A program made the position numbers and the translations under genes. DNA of 11,593 nt, taken from an uncultured Oscillospiraceae bacterium. Its GTDB lineage: Bacteria; Bacillota; Clostridia; Oscillospirales; Oscillospiraceae. Location: the NCBI GenBank assembly GCA_934636045.1, contig CAKTZP010000063.1, forward strand, positions 1 to 11,593, read 5' to 3'. Below, piece after piece: positions 6,116 through 11,593 of this stretch (positions are counted from its first letter, which is position 1; each line of letters begins with the position of its first letter). The notes beneath the pieces are model-generated. The model was not told where the DNA came from, searched no databases, and saw nothing but the letters and a program-made list of their open reading frames with translations.

Positions 6116-6173
6116 TCCGCAAAATCTGTTGTATATGGCTGTCGTTCTGCCTTTGGCGTTATATCGCTTTTGC

Positions 6174-7025
6174 CTATACCAGCTCAAGCTCCATGCCGAC
6201 GCCACCTTCTTTTGCACCGGGGCAAGCGTTACAGAGCGCCAGCTTGCAATGCAAATCTGTATCATGGCAGATGTAGAAATTCTCAATCGGGTGCGTCTTG
6301 AGATATGCACAGGTTTCGTCGACCTGCGACTGCGGGACCTCATTGATGCGCAGATGCGAGCCGCCGATGTAGGTATTGACACGATTCGCACCGGTCAGCT
6401 TCTTGGCATACTCCATAATGTTGCAAATACCCCAGTGTCCGCAGGTCGCAATCACGCTGACCTCTTCGCCGTTTTCATGGCGGTAGCAAATCTGCGTGTC
6501 TTCATCCACGCAGTCGTCACACCAGACCCCATTGCGAAGCTGTTGAGAGGTCTGCGGATGGATGTGCTCAAAATTATTCGAGCGTTCCGTAATGCCCATA
6601 TAGCAGAGATTCTCCGTCAGCCAAATGGGTTTTGGAGAAACGCGGACTTCGAAGTACTCATCAAGCTTATCTCGGTCAACGTCCATGCCGACAGGCGTGT
6701 CCCAGTGAAACTCATAGCGCTTCAGGAAAATGTCGTCGCTGGAATATAGGAGGGTTGGTTTGCGGCCGATTGCCCTCTCATCAAAATACTTCATCAGATA
6801 CTTCAAGCCACCTGCGTGATCGGTATGTCCGTGGGAGATCACAACATAATCTACTGTGCACAGATCGATCCCCATTTTTTCTGCATTGATAATGAAATTG
6901 TCGGAGTAGCCGCAGTCCAGCAAGACTCGAATATCCTTATCTTCAATCCACGCGCAAAAGCCGTGCTCAGCATTCAAGAATTTAGAATACATACAGGTAT
7001 TTTCAATCAAAATTGAAACATTCAC
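6174..7025 (-). CDS. MBL-fold metallo-hydrolase, paralogue A (GTG start)
   Basis: A 283-residue MBL-fold protein of the group often annotated as dihydropterin-ribofuranosyl-aminobenzene-phosphate-synthase-like. Landmarks are HGHTDHAGG at 65-73 (metal ligands His65, His67, Asp69, His70), ATCGHWGI at 193-200, GGSHLRI at 221-227 and HDTD at 254-257. The relatives usually have HCTG at the last site. Start: GTG at 7025, 8 nt after GGAGG (7034-7038). This gives exactly the length of paralogue B and aligns their first residues. The upstream ATG at 7055 lies beyond the ribosome binding site and adds residues that paralogue B lacks. By hand count the two proteins are about 76% identical with no gaps. 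Function is unknown; phosphodiester or lactone hydrolysis of a sugar derivative is possible. No signal peptide. Confidence 0.85.
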   Translation of the reverse strand: MNVSILIENTCMYSKFLNAEHGFCAWIEDKDIRVLLDCGYSDNFIINAEKMGIDLCTVDYVVISHGHTDHAGGLKYLMKYFDERAIGRKPTLLYSSDDIFLKRYEFHWDTPVGMDVDRDKLDEYFEVRVSPKPIWLTENLCYMGITERSNNFEHIHPQTSQQLRNGVWCDDCVDEDTQICYRHENGEEVSVIATCGHWGICNIMEYAKKLTGANRVNTYIGGSHLRINEVPQSQVDETCAYLKTHPIENFYICHDTDLHCKLALCNACPGAKEGGVGMELELV

Positions 7026-7033
7026 CGTTATTT

Positions 7034-7038
7034 CCTCC
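7034..7038 (-). promoter_or_regulatory. Ribosome binding site that fixes the GTG start of paralogue A
   Basis: AAAGGAGG context on the minus strand, 8 nt before the GTG at 7025. It lies downstream of the ATG at 7055 and so excludes that start. Confidence 0.75.
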
Positions 7039-7060
7039 TTTAATCTTCCGAGCACTCAGC

Positions 7061-7912
7061 TCAATCCAGAATCAGTTTCAAGCCAACACCGCCCTCCTTG
7101 CGGCCGGGACAGGCGTTCCAGAGAGCGAGCTTGCAATGCAGATCGGTGTCGTGGAAAATGTAGAAATTCTTGATGTTCTGACTCTTGACGTACTCGGCAG
7201 TCTTATCGACCTGAGACTGCTTCACCTCATCGATGCGCAGATGCGAGCCGCCCAGATAGGTGTTGATCTGCTTTGCGCCGGTCAGCTTTTTTGCGTACTC
7301 CATAATGTTGCAGATACCCCAGTGCGCACAGGTCGCAAAAACGCTGACCTCTTCGCCGTTCTTGTGACGGTAGCAGATCTGCGTATCCTCATCCACACAG
7401 TCGTCGCACCACACACCGTTGCGGAGCTGCTTGGACGACTGCGGAGAGATGTGCTCAAAATCGTTCGAGCGCTCGGTCAGTCCCATATAGCAAAGGTTCT
7501 TCGTCAACCATAGAGGCTCGGGTGTCACGCGCACATCAAAGTAGCGCTGCAATTTTTCCTTCGTGACATCCATGCCGAGGGACTTATTCCAGCGGAATTC
7601 ATAGCGCTTGAGGAAAATATCGTCGCTGGTATAAAGCAGGATGGGCTTTCTCGCTATTGCCTTCTCATCATAGTATTTCATCAGATACTTCAAACCGCCG
7701 GCATGATCCCAGTGCCCATGAGAGATAACAACATAGTCCGCCAAGCGCAAATCAATGCCCATCTTCTCCGCATTTTTGATGAAGTTATCGGAGTAGCCGC
7801 AGTCCAGCAGCACCTTGACATCTTCATCCTCAATCCACGCGGAGAAGCCGTGCTCCGCCGTGTAGTATTTGCAGTACATACTGGTATTCTCCAGTAATAC
7901 CGTGACCTTCAT
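7061..7912 (-). CDS. MBL-fold metallo-hydrolase, paralogue B
   Basis: A 283-residue MBL-fold protein collinear with paralogue A, separated from it by 35 nt. It has HGHWDHAGG at 65-73, ATCAHWGI at 193-200, GGSHLRI at 221-227 and HDTD at 254-257. The Trp in HGHWDH replaces Thr of paralogue A; Gly196 is Ala here. Other differences cluster near residues 1-20, 111-125 and 231-248, while the centre (about 167-190, with the Cys-rich WCDDCVDEDTQIC stretch) is nearly invariant. That suggests shared chemistry with altered substrate access. The ribosome binding site AAGGAGG (7920-7924 core) is 7 nt before the ATG. It lies 15 nt after the aldolase-family gene and appears co-transcribed with the transporter. 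Enzymatic role unknown. The cysteine stretch might add structure or a metal site, which cannot be decided from sequence alone. Confidence 0.88.
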   Translation of the reverse strand: MKVTVLLENTSMYCKYYTAEHGFSAWIEDEDVKVLLDCGYSDNFIKNAEKMGIDLRLADYVVISHGHWDHAGGLKYLMKYYDEKAIARKPILLYTSDDIFLKRYEFRWNKSLGMDVTKEKLQRYFDVRVTPEPLWLTKNLCYMGLTERSNDFEHISPQSSKQLRNGVWCDDCVDEDTQICYRHKNGEEVSVFATCAHWGICNIMEYAKKLTGAKQINTYLGGSHLRIDEVKQSQVDKTAEYVKSQNIKNFYIFHDTDLHCKLALWNACPGRKEGGVGLKLILD

Positions 7913-7927
7913 GAAAAAACCTCCTTG

Positions 7928-8530
7928 TTATTTTGATTGAAGCAAATGCTCTAACACCGTGATTTTTGCAGTTTCCTCGATCAGCTCTGCTGCGTGCTCG
8001 GCAGCGACCGCGTTTTTCCCGACGGCAACCAATCCGTGACCGCGCAGCACAAAGCCGGGCAGTGCGGGATTTTCATCAAAAAGCTTCAAAATACGCGGAA
8101 TCTCCTGCGCCGGAACGACGGCAGAGGGAACATCCACAACTGGAATCGGACAGCCGAACTTCAAGCCGCTGTGCCACGTCGTGAGCGGAATCTCATCATG
8201 CTCCCGCGCCCATACGATGGAATAGGGGCTGTGGAAATGGACGATCGCGCCGACGTTCGGCAGCGCCTTGAGCAGCGCACCGTGAAGCAGCCACTCACGG
8301 GTCGGCTTTCCGCTCTCGCCGAGGAGCAGCGCACCGTCAAAGTCCGTCGCAACCCAGCCGGCACCCTTCTCGGTGCAGTCGGCAAAGGAGCCACCGGAGC
8401 TTTTTACAACCATGGCGCTCTTCCCCGGGATACGGGCGCTCATATTGCCGCCCGAACCGGTCTGGATGCCGCGGGAGTAGGCACGATGTGCCGCGAGGGT
8501 CATATCCCGATAAATATCTTCGTAACTCAT
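7928..8530 (-). CDS. Class II aldolase/adducin-family protein (FucA/AraD-like)
   Basis: A 200-residue zinc-dependent lyase or epimerase of the AraD/FucA fold. It shows TGSGGNMSAR (24-33, phosphate binding), Glu79 in TREW as the likely catalytic acid/base, the zinc ligands His98 and His100 in HFHSPYS, and His165 in RGHG. All expected active-site residues are present. Family members include fuculose-phosphate aldolase, ribulose-phosphate 4-epimerase, the acid-sugar decarboxylase OtnC and the apulose-4-phosphate aldolase AplA. In an apiose/apionate setting AplA- or OtnC-type chemistry is the best guess. The start at 8530 lies 2 nt after the permease stop with AGG 6 nt upstream. A TTG at 8536 overlapping that stop by 4 nt is possible and would add two residues. 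Family sure, reaction unknown. Confidence 0.88.
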   Translation of the reverse strand: MSYEDIYRDMTLAAHRAYSRGIQTGSGGNMSARIPGKSAMVVKSSGGSFADCTEKGAGWVATDFDGALLLGESGKPTREWLLHGALLKALPNVGAIVHFHSPYSIVWAREHDEIPLTTWHSGLKFGCPIPVVDVPSAVVPAQEIPRILKLFDENPALPGFVLRGHGLVAVGKNAVAAEHAAELIEETAKITVLEHLLQSK

Positions 8531-8532
8531 AC

Positions 8533-9510
8533 TCAACCTGCTTTCTTTGTGCGCTTGCTACGGGTGAATACGTCAATCCACACCATCAGCAGAATAACCA
8601 CGCCGACGACGAGATTCTGCCATGCGGAATCAATCATCAGCAGGTTCATGATGTTGGTAATGCTAGTCAGCACGATGGCGCCGATGATAGTGCCGAAGAT
8701 GCTGCCCTCGCCGCCGAGCAGTGATGTGCCGCCGACAACAACTGCCGCAACAATCTGTAGGCCATAGGTATCTGCCATGCCCGCGTCAGCAGCATTCAGC
8801 CGCGCACACATGAGGATTCCGCCAAACGCGCCGGTCAGGCCACAGAGGATAAAAGAAATCATTAAGATTCGGAGATTGCTGGTGCCAGAGAATTTGCTGG
8901 CGGTCAGGTTATGGCCGTACATATAGATCTTTCTTCCGAGCGTCGTCTTTTGCAGCAGAAGGACAAGCACAACCGCTGCCGCAGCGACAATGATAATCGG
9001 CACAGGAACCGGGCCGAGGTAACCGATGCCAAGCTGACAAAAGCCCGCCGGAAGATCATAGATTACGCCGCCGTTCATAACGATCGTCGCAAGGCCGGAG
9101 AGTACCATGTTAGTGCCGTAGGTCGCGATGAAGGAAGGCAGCCGCAGCACGCCGACAAGGAAACCGTTGAACACACCGCTCGCCACACCCACCAGCATGG
9201 AAATCAGGATTGCCAAGCCAACGGGCATCTGCTGAACCAACATCTTTGCACAGATGCAGCCGGTCAGCGCCGCGCAGGAGTTGACGGAAAGGTCGATGTT
9301 GCCGGTTAAAACGACTGCCGTCAGGCCGAGAGAGAGCATCAGCAGTATACTTGCCTGACGGAGAATGGTCATCAGATTTCCGGGAGTAAAGAAGGACTTG
9401 CTGAGGAATGAGGAAATCACGAAGATTACCACAAGCCCGAGAAAGCTGTAGAGCCAGCGGATGTCAAGAATCCGATTGAGGGCCGAGGCTTCGCCTAAAC
9501 GTTTTTTCAT
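8533..9510 (-). CDS. Sugar ABC transporter permease 1 (RbsC family)
   Basis: A 325-residue integral membrane subunit of a ribose-type importer. About nine or ten hydrophobic segments are visible, for example near 20-38, 52-70, 97-118, 127-145, 169-186, 215-237, 267-290 and 297-312. The family signature TGNIDLS lies near 69-75, and GGTSLLGGEGSIFGT near 254-268 is the cytoplasmic loop that meets the ATPase. GGAGG (9517-9521) is 6 nt before the ATG and overlaps the end of the upstream permease gene. Together with the second permease and the ATPase it forms a heterodimeric channel. Substrate is not readable from the permease; a pentose or acid sugar fits the downstream enzymes. Confidence 0.93.
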   Translation of the reverse strand: MKKRLGEASALNRILDIRWLYSFLGLVVIFVISSFLSKSFFTPGNLMTILRQASILLMLSLGLTAVVLTGNIDLSVNSCAALTGCICAKMLVQQMPVGLAILISMLVGVASGVFNGFLVGVLRLPSFIATYGTNMVLSGLATIVMNGGVIYDLPAGFCQLGIGYLGPVPVPIIIVAAAAVVLVLLLQKTTLGRKIYMYGHNLTASKFSGTSNLRILMISFILCGLTGAFGGILMCARLNAADAGMADTYGLQIVAAVVVGGTSLLGGEGSIFGTIIGAIVLTSITNIMNLLMIDSAWQNLVVGVVILLMVWIDVFTRSKRTKKAG

Positions 9511-9521
9511 ATCGCGCCTCC

Positions 9522-10475
9522 TTAATCCTGCTCCTGAACGCGCTTGACGATAGCGTCCAGAACGATTGCCAGCAGCACGACTGCGCCTACCAGCGCGTTT
9601 TGATAGATTGACGAAATGCCGACCATATTCAGCCCCGATTTGAGCACCTGTATCAGCAGCACACCGAGGATGGTGCCGCCGACACCGCCGCGACCCTCAC
9701 GCATCGACGTACCGCCGAGCAGCACCGCCGCAACCGAGTTGAACTCGTAGCCGATACCACCCAAGGGGTTGCCGGATTCGATGCGGCAGGTCAGAAGCAG
9801 ACCCGAAATCGACGCCATGAAGCCGCAGTACACAAACGCCTTGATGGTATTTGCTGCAACGCTGCTGCCCGCGAGGGTGAGCGCCTCTTGGTTGCCGCCG
9901 AGCGCGGTAATACGGCTGCCGAAGGTCGTCCGCCGCAGCATGAACCACGTTGCTGCGAAGCACGCAAGCGCAACCCAAACCGTGTAGGTCAGCCCGAGGA
10001 AGGTCCCCTTGCCGATGGTGCGGAAAATTTTATGGCTGAAATAGATTGTCGAGCTGTCCGAGATCAGCAGCGCCACGGAGCGGAAGATGTTCTGCGTACC
10101 GAGGGTGACGATAAAGACGGGCAGGTGAAGCTTTGCCACCAGTGCGCCGTTCAGCAGACCGCACAGGCAGCCGGCAAGCATCACCAGTGGGATCGACAGC
10201 CACATCGGAACACCTAGGTTCAGCAGCCAGATCCATGTCACGGACAGTGCGCTGATCATGTAGCCGAGCGAAAGGTCGGTGCCCTGCATCAGGACGATCA
10301 AGGTCTGACCGCAGGCAAGAACCAGCAGCGTCGCCGTCTGGTTCATGACGTTGGCAAAATTCTTGAAGGTAAAATAGTTGTCTACGAGAATGCCGAACAG
10401 CGCCAGCAGGACGACCATCATGTACAGCGCGGGAGGAATTTTGGACACATTTCTGCGTAAGCCGAGTTTTTGCAT
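9522..10475 (-). CDS. Sugar ABC transporter permease 2 (RbsC family)
   Basis: A 317-residue RbsC-type membrane subunit with about eight to ten hydrophobic segments, starting near residue 16. It has MQGTDLSLGY near 63-72, corresponding to GNIDLS in the other permease, and GGTSMREGRGGVGGT near 247-261 as the ATPase-coupling loop. It is clearly divergent from permease 1, so the channel is a heterodimer and not a recent duplication. GGAGGG (10482-10487) lies 6 nt before the ATG, and the preceding gene's stop is immediately upstream, so the two are probably translationally coupled. The gap to permease 1 is 11 nt. Confidence 0.93.
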   Translation of the reverse strand: MQKLGLRRNVSKIPPALYMMVVLLALFGILVDNYFTFKNFANVMNQTATLLVLACGQTLIVLMQGTDLSLGYMISALSVTWIWLLNLGVPMWLSIPLVMLAGCLCGLLNGALVAKLHLPVFIVTLGTQNIFRSVALLISDSSTIYFSHKIFRTIGKGTFLGLTYTVWVALACFAATWFMLRRTTFGSRITALGGNQEALTLAGSSVAANTIKAFVYCGFMASISGLLLTCRIESGNPLGGIGYEFNSVAAVLLGGTSMREGRGGVGGTILGVLLIQVLKSGLNMVGISSIYQNALVGAVVLLAIVLDAIVKRVQEQD

Positions 10476-10487
10476 CGTTTTCCCTCC

Positions 10488-11593
10488 TTAGCCGAGCATC
10501 ATGAGCTTGCCGATCTCGTCACTGGAGAATTCTCCGCGGCGGAACTCGCCCACAATCCTGCCCTCGCGCATGACATACAGCCGGTCGCTCATGCCGATCA
10601 GCTCGGGCATCTCCGAGGAGATCATCAGCACTGCGTTGCCCTCCGAGGCAAGACGATCCATCAGCGCGTAGATTTCCATTTTTGCGCCGACGTCAATACC
10701 GCGAGTCGGTTCATCAAAAATAATCACGTTGGAATCCGCAAACAGCCACTTTGCGACGACGACCTTCTGCTGGTTGCCGCCGGAGAGCTGTCCCGCCGTC
10801 TTTTTCACGCTCGGCGTGGCGATCTTCAGCGTCTCAACATACTCCTGCGCCACGCGATTGTTGCGCTTTTGCGACGTGAAGAACAGCGGGAAGCATTTTT
10901 TCAGCTTGACCGCAACCACGTTCCACGAGATCGGCGCCTTCACCGCAAGACCGACGGATTTACGGTCCTCGGGCAACATACCCAAGCCGCGCTTGACCAG
11001 TGCGGAGGGCTTCTTGCCGGTCACGTCCTTGCCGTTGAGGATGACCTTGCCCGACTTGATGCGGTCCGCGCCGAAGATCAGCCGCGCCAGCTCGGTACGA
11101 CCCGCGCCGACCAGACCCGAAATACCGACGATCTCGCCGCGGTTGACCGTCAGCGAGCAATCGACCACGCGACCCTTACTGTCGCACAATCCCTCGACCC
11201 GCAGCGCCTCGCCGCTGTAATCGTTCGGCGTGCGCTTGTAGACCTGCGAAATTTCGCGTCCGACCATCAGATTGACCAGCTCTTCATCGCTCAGCTCGCC
11301 GACATTCAGCGTGCGGATGAACTTACCGTCGCGCAGGACGGTAATGCGATCGCCGATGCGGTTAAATTCCTTCATTCTATGAGAAACATAGATGATCGCA
11401 ATGCCGTGCTTTTTCATCTCCAAAATATGACGGAAGAAGGAATCCACCTCGCGGTCGGACAGCGTTGCCGTCGGCTCGTCAAAAATGATAATACGGGGAT
11501 TGAGCGACAGCGCCTTTGCAATTTCGATCATCTGCTGCTCCGCGATACCGAGCTGCTTGACGGGCTTGTTCATGTCGATATAGCCGCAGTTGA
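10488..11593 (-). CDS. Sugar ABC transporter ATP-binding protein (RbsA/MglA-like), 5' end cut off by the window
   Basis: The C-terminal 368 codons or so of a tandem-domain sugar importer ATPase; full proteins are about 500 residues. The frame is open to the right edge, so the ATG at 11573 is internal. It lies just before the first-domain signature region (LGIAEQQMIEIAKAL). The remainder of domain 1 has Walker B IIIFDEPTATLS and the H-loop YVSHRM. Domain 2 has the degenerate Walker A GLVGAGRTEL typical of RbsA/MglA, LSGGNQQK as signature and VIIFDEPTRGIDVG as Walker B. It energises the two permeases downstream. The missing part includes the first Walker A. A periplasmic-binding-protein-type lipoprotein gene is expected further upstream, outside the window. 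Confidence 0.94.
   Translation of the reverse strand, partial: NCGYIDMNKPVKQLGIAEQQMIEIAKALSLNPRIIIFDEPTATLSDREVDSFFRHILEMKKHGIAIIYVSHRMKEFNRIGDRITVLRDGKFIRTLNVGELSDEELVNLMVGREISQVYKRTPNDYSGEALRVEGLCDSKGRVVDCSLTVNRGEIVGISGLVGAGRTELARLIFGADRIKSGKVILNGKDVTGKKPSALVKRGLGMLPEDRKSVGLAVKAPISWNVVAVKLKKCFPLFFTSQKRNNRVAQEYVETLKIATPSVKKTAGQLSGGNQQKVVVAKWLFADSNVIIFDEPTRGIDVGAKMEIYALMDRLASEGNAVLMISSEMPELIGMSDRLYVMREGRIVGEFRRGEFSSDEIGKLMMLG

Larger units (their letters stand above)
5982..6173 (-). other. 192-bp AT-rich intergenic region, candidate start of the catabolic transcript
   Basis: The longest gap in the cluster, clearly more AT-rich than the genes. It contains a perfect inverted repeat (6101-6115), a weak promoter candidate (6032-6061) and the ribosome binding site of the lactonase-like gene (5991-5995). 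I see no terminator with a U-tract after the upstream gene and no convincing small gene, so read-through from the transporter genes is possible. Confidence 0.5.

Noticed and set aside
6101..6391. Minus-strand open frame running through the 5982-6173 gap
   Set aside because: It is an out-of-frame overlap with the 3' end of MBL paralogue A, rich in Arg/Ser/Ile, without a ribosome binding site or family similarity.
6994..8767. Plus-strand open frames opposite the MBL paralogues and the aldolase gene
   Set aside because: They mirror each other only because the paralogous minus-strand genes are similar; no ribosome binding sites or domains are seen.
1..11593. CRISPR array, insertion sequence, tRNA or prophage remnant
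   Set aside because: No regularly spaced repeats, transposase motifs, tRNA cloverleaf or phage genes were seen on either strand.

Overview
The window is about 11.6 kb from what looks like a clostridial Firmicute, possibly a gut species. The evidence is strong AGGAGG-type ribosome binding sites, a single-chain glycyl-tRNA synthetase with a consensus sigma-A promoter, moderate GC and tight collinear operons. No taxonomic marker is complete, so this is inference. Every credible gene lies on the minus strand, so transcription runs from high to low coordinates.

Layout in order of transcription. (1) 11593-8533: a ribose-type sugar ABC importer, made of a 5'-truncated tandem ATPase and two different RbsC-type permeases. 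No substrate-binding protein is visible; it may lie beyond the right edge. (2) 8530-6174: a class II aldolase/adducin-family protein, then two tandem metallo-beta-lactamase-fold paralogues of identical length, about 76% identical by hand count. (3) 6173-5982: a 192 bp AT-rich gap with a perfect inverted repeat and a weak promoter candidate. (4) 5981-1356: a third, different MBL-fold protein (lactonase-like), a Tm-1-like/UPF0261 protein, a RuBisCO-like protein (RLP), an RpiB/LacA/LacB-type isomerase and a triosephosphate-isomerase homologue. (5) 1276-563: a GntR/FCD regulator with its own promoter, a candidate operator and a rho-independent terminator. (6) 425-1: the start of glycyl-tRNA synthetase, a separate housekeeping unit.

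How the genes may work together. An RLP followed by RpiB-like and TPI-like isomerases matches the end of the known apionate route. There, 3-oxo-isoapionate 4-phosphate is decarboxylated by the RLP OiaX to L-erythrulose 1-phosphate. LerI (TPI-like) then makes D-erythrulose 4-phosphate, and DerI (RpiB-like) makes D-erythrose 4-phosphate. The whole cluster is therefore best read as import and catabolism of apiose, apionate or a related branched or acid sugar. The lactonase-like MBL would open a lactone, and the FCD regulator would sense an acid intermediate. No classical sugar or acid-sugar kinase and no dehydrogenase/oxidoisomerase is visible. The Tm-1-like protein, from a family tied to ATP binding but without a settled enzymatic role, sits directly before the RLP where a kinase would be expected. 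This arrangement, together with the paired MBL paralogues, is the part most likely to be undescribed.
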